Positions 52,606 to 64,000 of a stretch of 64,000 nt of DNA are shown here, one piece after another. The stretch is from Brachycybe producta (lineage: Eukaryota; Arthropoda; Diplopoda; Playtdesmida; Andrognathidae). The stretch covers positions 248,001-312,000 of the forward strand of contig JAUPFP010000011.1 of assembly GCA_036925085.1 (NCBI GenBank), given 5' to 3'. A program made the translations under genes and the position numbers. Below the pieces are notes generated by a model, which did no database searches, was not told where the DNA came from, and was given only the letters and a program-made list of their open reading frames with translations. Positions within the stretch are counted from its first letter, which is position 1. Every line of letters begins with the position of its first letter.

Positions 52606-53929
52606 TTAAGGTATAATGACTCGACTGTAAACTTTTTCCTGTTTCCCCATTAACCCAGATTTTCTCTACATATCGCACCTCGGCTAAAAGGGTGGCACAA
52701 CTCAAAACACTTTTTTGAGGAAATAAGTTTAAAGTTAAGAGAAGATTCATGGCTTACTTTGCTAAGTTTTTCGAGTGCAAAAACCGTTTTGACTATTCAC
52801 AATATCGGTTTATTTGGCTCCCCTACAATAGATTGAGATAGAAAAAATACAACTTTAAACTCATTTTCCCGAAAAAGTGTTTTTTTTTTAGTTGTGCCAT
52901 TCTTCTCGCCGAGGTGCGACGTGTTTCTATGAAGTTATTAGACTAAGTAAGGTAATAGTCTAAGGTTGTTTGTTCAACTGGTCAGCAGAATATCTGTGCT
53001 TTAATGACTTTATAAAAATAATGTGGCTATATATTCATTATGACAACAATGATGCAAACTTTTGGGTGCTATACAATTTAGCATAAAGCAGTAGCTTTAA
53101 AGTCATAGAAATTGAATATGCAGCAATGTTTAATATATTTTGAATTTCTTTTAAAAGTTGTTTCTAAAACTATTGCGTACATGTACTTGAATCTCTGCAC
53201 ATTAATAATTATTAGTGAAATAAAATTGATTTAACGAAAATATACATGATATTTTTTATATACAGAAGTAAGTCCAGATGTTTTTTCAACGTCATTAAGG
53301 AGAATAATCTGATTCAAAGGTATACTGTATTATTTCATGATAATATTTCTATTATATTTGTTTTTAATGTTATTTTAGGACTCTTTTTTCACTCTTATGA
53401 ATGTCTAAAAATTTTTAGTGATAAATATTTTGTAATCAATAATTATATTGATACAACGTAGTACGTGTATTTTAATTATTTACTGCTGCTTAGTAATTAG
53501 AATTTTTCTTCTAACAATTATTGTAAACACTATAATCTGTTATATTTATTTAATGTGTGCCTATGAAATTTATTTAGCAAATTTTCTACTTAAATTAGTG
53601 TTGATTAAATGTTCATGTGTCGCATCAAAATCATTCGGTGTGTCTTTGTGTGTGTGTGTATTGTTGTGTCGCCATGAAATGAATTTTATTCATGCTGTGA
53701 TTACCATAGGTAATTATTAATAATTATTCGTTTCTACATTAATTAGAGTTGATATGTGATAATTTAATCTAGCCATTGTTTTCACTTTAGACAATGGAAA
53801 TAGGTCTTAGGGCCATATTATAAAATTTGAAGAATTTCTCTGCAACCAGTTTATTCAGTTTATGGCAGAGGGACAAATTCTTTCAAAAGCAGCATAATAT
53901 CAAAAGGGTATGCTCATAACTTAAAATTG

Positions 53930-54680
53930 CTTTGGAAGTCCTGCACTCTTGGACTTTACAAAAGCGTTTGGTATGGGGATATAATCACTGTTGATTAACA
54001 AGTTAACATAATTTAATATTAACAATCAAGGAGTCAAATGAGTAGAATTATTGTTAACTAGTAAGCAACGGCATGTATTAATTGATTGGGTTACTGAGGA
54101 CGTGGCTGATGCAACATCTGCCACCAGATTCACAACTGCTGACATGCGAATAGGAATCACTATCTCTAGCTACAGCCTTATAGTTAACCACTATTTTAGC
54201 TAGAGATATGAATACCTAGCCACATATCTACAGTTGGGAATATTGGGCCTGGTGTTCCTCAAAGTAGTGCACTTGGTAACCTTTTTTCCTTTTTTTTTAT
54301 AAATGACTAATGATATCAAAAGCTAAGTTACACTGTTTGCTAATGATGCTGTTATAATTATATAAATAAGGTAATAGTGATGTTGATATTGTTAAAAAAA
54401 ATCTGTACAAAATTAAAGAATGGTATTTTTGGTAGCTTTTACAACTTAAATGTAGGAAATACAAGTTTATGTTTGTTTTCTGTAAAAGCATAATCCAAAT
54501 GACACAGATTATATGTATTCAGGTAAAGGCGGTATTATGTTCGTTCATGTTAGCAGTTTTAAACACCTTGGTTTAATCTTCTCCAAAGAGCTGCATTCGA
54601 ATCAAAGCAATAAGCTAAGCCAGTCAAAAGCTGTTTTTTGGACAAGAGTTAAAGTAATCACAATTTTATTAGAAAAAAAT
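53930..54680 (+). mobile_element. Non-LTR retrotransposon fragment (reverse transcriptase)
   Basis: Broken frames carry successive reverse-transcriptase motifs. LDFTKAFGM is at about 53952 (usual LDFSKAFDTV). GPGVPQSSALGNLFSFFFIN is at about 54245 (usual GVPQGSVLGPLLFLLYIN). LFANDAVII is at about 54335 (usual LFADDAVI, here with one catalytic Asp changed to Asn). Stops and frameshifts interrupt it and no 5' or 3' end was found. It is a dead Jockey/CR1-type copy. Confidence 0.8.
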
Positions 54681-55597
54681 TAAAAATAAAAAAATTCAGA
54701 TTTTAAAAATTCAGTTTAAGTATTTTTAAACTTGTCATTTTAGATTGAATTTCAAATGGTGGCCTCAAAAAAGTGAAGTATGCTATGCATGTTTCACTGT
54801 GACACTTTTGGCTTATAATATTGTCAACAATTTAAACCCTCAACTCTGATTTAAATCAATACATCTTGCTCAAATTTAAGCTTCCTTTAAAGAAACTTAA
54901 TTTTAAGTAAAAACTGGCATATTTCACTTAAAGACAAGATAGATTTACTATTACACATTTACAGTAAGTGGAAAATGCAAAATACAATTTAGGCTACAAC
55001 GAAACTTACTACAAACTTAATTACTTCTATTCAGTTATTATTGAATTGTCTTTCATTTGTTGTGTTTTATATTACATAGACGCTCACACAATTTAGATTT
55101 AGTTTACGCAGTTCTAACGAATGAATATCAAGATTTGGTGAAATTGTTGACACTATGCAGAACGTTTTTAGAAAATTAGTCTCTAAAATATGATTCAATA
55201 AAGTATAAATTTAATTATGCCTTTATTTAATGTTTTTAAATACGTTCATTGATTTATTAAATCATTATATTAAGTAATCATTTTGAGTTTTAAGTGATAG
55301 AATTAAATCACGATAACTGGATAAAGGTAAGAAAGAAGAGAAAGGGTCTTGGCTGTGTTGGCCTACAGCAGACGTTCCTTTTTTTGGGTTAGTCCACACT
55401 TTCCCTAAATGTGGGGATTTTAAACCTGTCTTATTTCCATTGTCAATTTCTTGTTCCTGTAAAGCTATAGGCTGTCATTGACACATTGTGTTCCTTTTAA
55501 CTGTACCCAAAGTTCTTTCTTATATATCAGTTTTCTTCAAGAATAATAATAAAATAATAATTTCTGTAGTGCTTAAATCTGTTCTGCATCTCTCGGA

Positions 55598-58500
55598 ATG
55601 GTTTTAGTGCCACTTGTATTGGTGGTGGCCCTTTGTGCCATCACAAAAGGTAAGGAACTGTCAAATTATAGATATTACCAAACAATCCATAATTAATTGT
55701 AATTGTGTTTCAGGTGTTGAGGTTCAGTCTGGACCTAAGTTTGTCAAAGAGCCACCTGTTAAAGTTGAGTTTGTGAACACCAAAGGAACTCAAGTGGATT
55801 GTTCGGCTTCTGGGAATCCTTTGCCCACCGTTAACTGGACACTCATCGATGGAAGCGAAGTGGTCGATGTCCGTGGTTTGCGTGAAGTCACCAAGTCTGG
55901 AAGTCTCGTGTTTCGTTCTTTTAGAGCCGAGAACTTTCGTCCCGACGTTCATTCTGCCATTTATCGTTGTGTTGCTTCTAACGTTGCCGGTGTAATTCAC
56001 AGTAGAGACGTAAATGTGCACGGTGGTAAGTTGCAAATTTTATTTTCAGCTGTTTCAGTTTATTTTAATAGATGGTTTGAAAAGTTGTTCTTCAGAGTCA
56101 TGAAGTACTAGTCTACGACTCGTATGCCATCGACGGCAATGCTGCCGTTTTCAAATGTCACATTCCTACCGTTCTTAAGAACTATGTGACAATCACGGCT
56201 TGGATCAAAAACGACAATTTGCTAATTCGTCCGTCTTTTGAAGAAGGTGCTCTTACGAGGATTAGTCACCTAGTTATTGTTAGTATTCATTACTATTTCT
56301 GTTTCAGTTTTGAATGGAAAATTTGCCGTCATGCCGTCTGGAGAATTACACATTCGTAACGTCACGCTTGCGGAATCCGGATCTAGATACAAATGCAAAA
56401 CATCCCATCGGTTAACCGGCGAAACTCAGATTAGTTCGGTCGATGGACAACTGTTTGTGACTGGTACTAATAACACGTATATAATGTAATGCATGCATAA
56501 TTTAAGCAATATTTATCAGATTATAAATGTGTGCCGTATGTTTTTTTATAGAATCCCGTGGCGTAATTGCACCAAACATAATTGAAGGTGACAAAATCGT
56601 TTCTGCTGCTGTTGGACAAACTGTTATTTTTCCGTGTGCATCTCAAGGAAATCCTTCACCTCTCATCAAGTTAGTAAACATATAATGGACACAATGTTTT
56701 TTACTTTGAATTAAATGTTTCTAACTAAAACAACTAAAGCATCATTTTATGTTGTAATTTGCCTGCCTGATGTGCAGTTTTGTGCTCATAAATTGTGTGT
56801 TGGATGTTAAAACGTTGTCAATTGAACCAAATATTGTATTACTGTATAGTGAACTGGGCTAACATTTTACAGGTGGTACAAAAAGGGTTCTGGTAATGAA
56901 ATGATTGAAATCACTTTCGATGGTCGGTTTGTGAAGACGGAAAGCGCCATGGTCATCAAAAGCAGTGTTGCTTCGGACGAAGGAGTTTATACGTGTGAAG
57001 CAGTCAGTGATTTGGGAAAGGCAGTCTTGGATATTAAACTTACTATTATTGGTAAAAACACTTTTTTACCATTTCAAAGTCCATTTTACATTCACATGAT
57101 ATTTATTTTTTTATCAATTGTATAGCACAGTTGTTGGTGAATATTGCACCTTCTGTTAGGAGCTCTAAACTCAACGAGAGAGTTGTTTTCGAATGCACTA
57201 CATCTGGAAAGATCTCTTCTTTGAGTTGGTTGCACAATGGTGTTCTAGTGAAGGATGTTTCTGGCAATAGCCTAATGATTGAAAGCGTTACAATGTCTGA
57301 TCGTGGAATGTATCAGTGTTTTGTTAAGAACGAGTCTGGTTATATGATGCAGTCCACTTCCGAACTGATGCTTTCAGGTTGGATATCAGTGATTGCGTTT
57401 CGTATTCTTAGTTGTATAGTGTATCTGTCATTGAATGTGAATTTTTGTTGTTTGGTTAAGAAATTTCTCCTCAGTTCGTTGAGGTGTTTAGCGATGTTGT
57501 CGTTCAACCAAGTAGTCCTGTTACTCTCAACTGTGCAGCTACCGGAATTCCTCTCCCAACTATTTCCTGGAACGTCGATGGAATGCCACTGAATAGTACC
57601 TCTAGTGTTCAAATAGCGTCTATGGTTGATGGTGATGTAAAAGCAACCAGTAGTCTAAAGTTGATGTCAGCCGTTGTTGAAGATGGTGGTGTCTACAGTT
57701 GCGTTGCTTCTAGTCAATCTGGGCAGTTGGTTCATTCGGCCAGAGTCAACGTTTATGGTGATTCATTTTGTATTGACGACCATTATAATCAATTATAATA
57801 AATTTTTGTTTAAGGGCCTTTTGGCAGTCGTGTTGTTCCACCTGTGTTTGCCGTGTCAGGGAATAGTATCTACTTAAATTGTCCCGTTTATGGTTATCCT
57901 CTATCGAGTGTCACTTGGGAAAAAGGTAATTCACTTTTAAAATGCATATTTTAAAGAATCAACGATTGAAAATTTTAAAATTTAATATTAAAATAATTGT
58001 CAGATAGGAAAACTTTAAGACCCGGGACACGAATTATTCTTCCGACAAATGGAACATTGATTGCCAAAAATGTAGACAAAAAAACTGACACAGGAATATA
58101 CAAATGTTATGTCGAGAACGCACAACGTGAACGACTGGAGGCTAAAGTGGAACTTTCTGTCATGGGTATGATAAACACTTTTACACTCAGGTTCTTAATC
58201 AAACATCGTTTGCAGCAAAATACTGTCCTTATGGGAGACAGTTTAGTGAATATGTCAAAGATTTAATAGGTTAACTTGTTGCACAGTGGAGTTATGTGAA
58301 TGGTATAAAGGTATTTCATTTTCTTGAATTGAGCTACTTTTGATATTATCATAAATAAATTGAGCGTTACAGCAGACCGCCCCACTCTTGCACCATAATT
58401 TGTCGACGGTCATAACCAACAGTCTTGAGTCAAGCCGTCATAAAATGAGTGATGCTCTGGTCAAGTCTAATTGACATACAGTGCCGGGCTTGCTAGTGCT

Positions 58501-61500
58501 GACTTCTGACGTCAAATGGCCACGAATGAATTCATTTCTTGTCATTATCTACCACAGCAATTACACCTCGTTTATCACATCAGTAATCTGCATGTAGAAA
58601 ACCGTCAGCATACTATTAAGTCAAGCCATCTTATGTCCAAACTTTATTTCCCATAAGCATAATGTTATAAATTGAGGTTTCGTTCTTGAAATCTTGAGGG
58701 GCTTAGACGCCAAGCGGGATAAGTGGCATTTGTATAAAAATTTAGATAATTGCCACATTTTGCGAACGAAATGACAAAGAATTTCGTGGACAAGAGAAAT
58801 AAATGAAATGCTGCTCATTGCTGCCTTATAGTGTCACAGCGAATTTCAAAATATACGTAAAACGTAAAACATAATGTAGTTTGAATTTAATAATGTAATT
58901 TGACAGTTTATTTTCAATTCATTTTGTAGCTAATTTGTGAGAAAGTATGTTTTTAAAAAACATAGTTTATAAAAGTGAGCAACTGTTTCCAATTGCCTTA
59001 CAGTTGCTCCCAAAATTGTACCGTTTGAGTTTCAAGATGAACTTTTGCGAGAGGGGATGAGAGCCAGGCTACAATGTGTTGTAAGTGATGGGGACTTGCC
59101 CCTAACAGTGTCTTGGCTTAAGGATGGATTGCCCCTCTCGTCATCGCTGGGTGTTTTGGTCCGTGTTCTGGACGAATATTCCAGCATTCTAACGATTAAC
59201 AGCATAACCCCCAGCCACAACGGCAAATACACTTGCGTGGCTTCCAACCGGGCTGCCACAGTGATACACACAGCGGAATTGTTCGTCAATGGTAAACAAT
59301 GCTTTATGTCTTGAATTCCTTTTTTCAGTTCTACCCAAGATCATCCCGTTTGCATTTCTCGATGACCAGTTTTACAAAGGAATGCGAGCTCATGTCACAT
59401 GTGCAATCAGTCAAGGCGATTTGCCAGTCACTTTTAAGTGGCTGAAGGATGGCTCCATGCTAACTTCCTCTGAGTTAGGAGTGTGGAGTCGCAAATATGA
59501 TGAGCAAACTGAGTCTCTGAGCATTGATAATGTGAGCTCTCAGCATTCTGGCAACTACACTTGTGTTGTTAGCAACAGGGCGGGGACAACAAGTTGGACT
59601 GCCGAACTACTTGTTCGCGGTAATCATTCACACTTGGGTTATTTTATTTCATCGTTTTTGTTGCAGTGGGCCCCAAGATAGTTCCCTTTCAATTCGGGGC
59701 CGTTCATTATGAAGGGTCTGCAGCCAGAGTGATGTGTGGCTTGCAAGAAGGAGAAGCCCCAATCCAGTTCTCATGGCTTCGAGATGGTGTCCCTTTACTC
59801 GGTGGCGATTCTGCCATCTCGGTCCATGAGGTGGATGGCTTGTCAAGCATTCTGTCTTTCGAGAGCCTCACAGCCGATCATGCCGGCACCTACACTTGTA
59901 TCGCCAAGAATAGGGCGGGCATCGACCGGCACAACGCCACATTAACAGTGAATGGTAATTCTAAGTGATTGTATTTGCATGTTCTAGTAGCGCCGAAGAT
60001 CGTGCCCTTCTCGTTCCAAGGAGAACATGTATTCGAGGGAGCGCTGGCACGCCTCACTTGCGTGGTTTACCAGGGTGACTTACCCTTGACCATCAGCTGG
60101 TTTAAAGATTACAGTCCCATTTCCTCTTTCCATTCAATGGGCATCCAAGTTCGTAACGTTGACACCTACACGAGCATATTGACCATCGACCATGTTGGAG
60201 TCGAACACGGTGGCAACTATAGTTGTGTGGCCAAGAACCAAGCAGCTTCTGCAAGCCACACGGCAGTTCTGATTGTTAATGGTAGGGGCCTCCTCTTGAA
60301 CCACGTTATCCTCTTGTGTTTCAGTTCCCCCAAAAGTGGTGCCGTTCTCGTTCCAAGACGAGCACTTAGCCGAGGGTCAGCTGGCCAGAGTGTCTTGCAT
60401 TGTGAGCCGTGGGGATTTGCCATTGCGACTAGTCTGGGAGAAAGACGGTGTTGAAATTTCGCCACAGTCTTTAGGGGTTCAGTTCAAGTCATTCGATGAA
60501 CACTCGAGTATTCTGTCCATAACAAGTGTTACCCCCGAACACAATGGAGTTTACACTTGTGTTGCTAGCAATGGGGCTGGATTGGCCAGACACTCAGCCC
60601 AGCTGATTGTCAATGGTAATTTTATAGTTTCTATTTTGTTTTTTGAACGAATGCATGTCTTCCTGCATGTTTTCAAACACTAGCTGTCTTATTTTTTATT
60701 ATTTTAGTTTTGAAATCGTCTTCTTTTCGCCTTTCAAAATTATTGCTAATGGAAAAAAAAATTATAGCGTTTTGCTTTCTGTTTGACTTAATTTACGCCA
60801 CAATAACTTGGCAGTTTCTGTAATGTTTATTATTTTTAAAACAATATCTGTCGTTAGTAATTTTGTTTCTGATATAAAAAATAAAATTGAAAGGTAATTT
60901 CTCTTTAAAATATGATGCATTTCCATGAATCTCAATGTTTATTTTATTTGAAATTAAATTTCTTGTGCATTTTGTGTTTTAAAAAAGGAAATAAGAACGA
61001 AATTGTTTTATTCCCAGTTCCACCACAATGGATTTTGGAACCAGAAGACAAGTTTGTTCTGAGTGGAAATAATGCCCTGGTTGATTGCAAAGTTAGAGGG
61101 TTTCCACAGCCAGACATTTCCTGGTTAAAAGCTGATGGTTGGTTTATTGCCGAAGTATTTTTTAATGTCCACATAGCCTACATCCTGTATTCTTCCAGAG
61201 AGCACTTCAAGTGAAAGTTTCATTCGTTTATACAATGGACCTAATATACAGCTTTACCCAAATGGTTCCTTGTTAATCAAAAACATCAATGGTAGTGATG
61301 AAGGGTATTATTCTTGCGATGCTTCAAATGGAATCGGAAATGGCCTCAGTAAAACCATACAGATTAAAATTCATGGTGACTATTTAATTGATAATTACAA
61401 TTTTACATTTATATACATACCATAATATTTGCATGTATGTTAATTTTCATATAGAATTGTTTTGTTTCATCTTGTACGATTTTGTCTAACACTAAGATGA

Positions 61501-63968
61501 TTGGAGGTGGAGTGCTTCTAGTTATTGACGTTTTGGCATTTGTTCCATTAACTAGACGGGGAGGATGTCATTTTACACTGGCTAACCTCCACCTCCAACC
61601 TTTGCCGTTATGCGTTGATGGAATCGGATGAGATGGTATCGCTGTATCAACCTTTATATTTAATTTTAGTTTTATATATTTACTTCTTTTTATGTAGCAC
61701 CACCTGTAATTAAGCAAGGACTTATGGAACAGGCGGTTTCACTTGGAAAGGAAGTTCAATTACAATGTTTCGTACAAGGAGATTTTCCATTGAAGATTAC
61801 TTGGTATAGAGATGGCAAAGATGTTGCAGAAGGACAATCTAGGTGCGTGATTCAGTCTTGAAAGTTTTATAATTGTTGTATTAGTTTCATTTTTTACCTG
61901 CTAATTGTTTAGGTTGAAGATCAAAATTACGGAAACGACCACTGAATCGCATTCAGTACTCACTATTAGTAAAGTTGCAAGAGAAGACAGTGCTACTTAT
62001 GAATGTGTTGCTGAAAATGCTTACGGCACTAACCGATCTTCTTCCCAATTAAATGTTATCGGTAGGTTTCTTTATAAGAAGATGAATAATAATTAAAACT
62101 GCATCAGTGGGAATAACATTTTGTTTTGCAAGAACCTCCAAATGCGCCACAAGAATTCAAGGTCTCATTGGTAGAAAGCCGACAAGTAGAATTGACTTGG
62201 AGAGCTTCATTTGATGGAAATGATAAGATAAAGAAGTACGTCATCCAGTACAAGTTAGAAGCAGGTAAAATCCGAAGTTAAAGCACAAGTTTGACATTTC
62301 AGTCAAATTTTTGTTATTATCGCAATATTTTGCCTAAGAATAGATTCGTGGGAAGATGGAAAAACAATGGAAACTGTGAACGGCGAACCAACCAATGGCA
62401 TTGTTAGCCAATTGCATCCTGCAACCAGTTACATTTTCAGAGTGTTTTCTGAAAATTCTCAAGGACGTAGCCCTGCCAGTCATATCCTTCACGTCACAAC
62501 TAATGATGATGGTTAATATATTAGTTTATTTTATCATGACGCATTGTAAGATATGTTTACGTAATTAAATGTGTACTGAACTTTCAGTTCCTTCAGGAAC
62601 ACCTGAGAATGTCCAGGTTGAGCCTGTTAATGTTGAAACGTTCAAAGTTTTCTGGAAGGTTTGTTTGCAAATTTTATAATTGAAGGCATCAAATTGCAAG
62701 TCTTACTTCTCCGCTTTTTCCAAAGGCGCCAGAAGAGAATTTGTGGAACGGAAAGATTCAAGGCTACTATGTTGGTTATAAAGAAACCGACACGAACGAC
62801 CCTTACCTCTTTAAAACACTCATGACGAGAGATCCGAAAGCAAACGATCTGTCCGTTCAGATCGGGGGACTGAAACAGTTTACTAAATACTCCGTTGCTG
62901 TTCTTGCTTACAACAGTAAAGGCAAAGGACCTCAAACAGAACCAGTTGTGGTCATGACATCAGAAGGAGGTGATCTTATTTATTTTTTAATTTATCATTA
63001 TAGTGATGGAAGTGATGGAGCTATAGTACACAGTGGTTTAGTCTAAAATATTGTGGCGGATATACTGTATTCACTAAGAGGGGGGGGGGAGGTAGTGACA
63101 CAAGGGAAAGTGGTGGTGCAAAGTTGCAAAGGTGGACTGAGGGAAACCACCCGGTAAAAAATATTTCATAGACCTTTTAGAAATCCATAAATTCTCAATA
63201 CCTCTTCTTTCACTTTTTCCCTCCATAAATGCGGGCGAAGCCTGCGTAATTTTTTTTAGCATGTTACTTGTTTTTTCTCGCTTCATATTTGACGTTTCAA
63301 ATTCCTTTAGTTTTTTTTTTTGCAATGCAAACATGATTTTTCAAAAATTATTTCTTGTTATTAGATTTTTTAAATATTTATTTTGATAACAAAATTATTT
63401 TATTTTATTTACGTTTATCAGGCATATTTTATACTATAAGAAACGTTTTTATTATTTTTGACGTGTTGCATTTCAATATAAAGGCAACACATCTGAGGTT
63501 ATTTTTTAAGTTTTAAGCATATATTCGCATATGCCCGTCAATACACCACTGACAGAGGCGATAATTTGGCCCTGGCATTTTATACTAGGTTGGCAATATT
63601 TTTTGAAAAAAGAACAACAGGCCGATTTGAATAAGGCCCAATTGAATACCGGCCCTTCTGGCATTTGCCCAAGCTGCCCTTTGGCCAGCCCGCCTCTGAC
63701 CACTGTTAATTCCAAAAAAAAAAAGAAAGTTATATTGTAATATAAAACCTCCTCCGCCACATCTGTTTCAAGTATGGAGAATGCAAAATACTTTTGTACT
63801 TTATGCATCATAATATTTTAGCACCCACGATGCCACCAACTGATGTTCGATGTACAATTCTAACATCTCAAAGCATTCATGTGACATGGACCTCACCAAA
63901 CTCCGATTCAATTAACGGAATTTTAAGAGGCTACCAAGTGGCTCACAAACCAACTGAAGAATTTTATG
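55598..63968 (+). CDS. Dscam: Full-length-type Dscam, tandem gene 2, 3' truncated by window
   Basis: 24 exons in the window: signal 55598-55649 (MVLVPLVLVVALCAITK); Ig1 55714-56025; Ig2 56085-56246, 56308-56463; Ig3 56552-56669, 56873-57051; Ig4 57126-57377; Ig5 57461-57757; Ig6 57815-57925, 58004-58165; Ig7 array 59004-60615; Ig8 61018-61137, 61199-61375; Ig9 61698-61842, 61913-62061; FN1 62133-62264, 62344-62511; FN2 62588-62658, 62726-62969; FN3 first half 63822-63968. Every exon has exactly the length of its gene 1 counterpart and keeps phase. Protein identity to gene 1 is above about 90% in the domains compared by eye, and many introns align too, so the duplication is recent or homogenised. 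FN4 onward lies beyond 64000. No stop or frameshift was seen. Confidence 0.93.
59004..60615 (+). CDS. Dscam gene 2 Ig7 array: five alternative exons
   Basis: Exons 59004-59291, 59329-59619, 59667-59954, 59988-60281 and 60325-60615, with the same five lengths and the same four intron lengths (37, 47, 33, 43 nt) as gene 1. The 47-nt intron is identical between genes; the others differ at about 6, 3 and 4 positions. Each exon is most like the exon at the same place in gene 1, so the five-exon array predates the gene duplication. Replacements include R/G and T/W in exon 2, L/F, H/Y, T/S and P/H in exon 4, and N/V and S/L in exon 5. Flanking introns are 838 and 402 nt. Confidence 0.9.
61376..61697. 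other. Ig8-Ig9 intron of gene 2, expanded
   Basis: It is 322 bp long, against 77 bp in gene 1. The extra DNA includes 'ttggaggtggag' (about 61500) mirrored by 'ctccacctccaa' (about 61588), so it is probably a small inverted-repeat insertion specific to gene 2. Confidence 0.5.
62970..63821. other. FN2-FN3 intron of gene 2, expanded with repeats
   Basis: It is 852 bp long, against 189 bp in gene 1. It contains a G-run (about 63081-63090) and, at about 63555-63700, a GC-richer repeat ('ccggcccttctggcatttgc', 'ggccagcccgcctctgac') related to the palindromic repeat at 11030. Open frames here are repeat sequence, not exons. Confidence 0.55.
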
Positions 63969-64000
63969 GTTTGTCAAGATTTTTTTTTATGACTTACAAA

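Larger units (their letters stand above)
51710..55597. other. Spacer between the two Dscam genes
   Basis: 3.9 kb with no supported coding exon. It contains the third TTAA MITE copy (51900-52605) and a decayed non-LTR retrotransposon fragment (about 53930-54680). The 3' end of gene 1 and the promoter of gene 2 must lie here. AATAAA-like motifs are frequent (for example about 53220) and not diagnostic. Confidence 0.55.

Overview
This is a window of nuclear DNA from an arthropod, most likely a chelicerate (a myriapod is possible). The evidence is split genes with canonical GT-AG introns, AT-rich intergenic DNA packed with small inverted-repeat transposons, a Drk-type (rather than vertebrate GRB2-type) SH3-SH2-SH3 adaptor, TTAGG-like telomeric motifs, and two tandem full-length Dscam genes whose Ig7 exons match the variable exon-9 cluster of insect Dscam1. 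No bacterial, organellar or viral gene was recognised. Exon models were built by hand from splice signals, reading phase and recalled protein families; no search or transcript data were available.

Layout. 1-12.5 kb is almost entirely intergenic and transposon-derived: fold-back MITEs, a twin element, a nest of elements inside one another (4.97-7.94 kb) containing a Mutator-like fold-back element with a perfect 9-bp target duplication, and two copies of a TTAA-flanked piggyBac-like MITE (a third copy lies at 51.9 kb). A 212-codon unrecognised gene lies on the minus strand at 12.7-13.3 kb. At 18-19.7 kb the 3' end of an unidentified plus-strand gene converges on a complete four-exon mitochondrial acyl carrier protein gene (minus strand). 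At 20.5-26.5 kb is a six-exon gene for a single-pass membrane glycoprotein of the PMEL/GPNMB/TMEM130 type. At 28.8-33.3 kb is a complete five-exon drk gene (211 aa). About 6.6 kb without recognisable coding sequence follows.

From 39.9 kb to the end are two head-to-tail Dscam paralogues about 15-16 kb apart. Gene 1 (about 39.9-51.7 kb) encodes the canonical ectodomain Ig1-9, FN1-4, Ig10, FN5-6, then a membrane segment and at least four cytoplasmic exons. Gene 2 (55.6 kb onward) runs off the window in FN3. All domains are encoded once except Ig7, for which each gene carries five complete, in-phase exons in a row. The introns between those exons are only 37, 47, 33 and 43 nt, the same lengths in both genes, whereas every other Dscam intron measured here is 56 nt or longer. 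This suggests a mutually exclusive Ig7 cassette in which splicing between neighbouring variants is blocked by lack of space. It is the most interesting system in the window.

The genes do not form one pathway. Dscam (neuronal or immune recognition receptor) and Drk (SH3/SH2 adaptor) are both signalling proteins and the Dscam tail has a PxxPxR-like motif, but linkage does not show that they work together.
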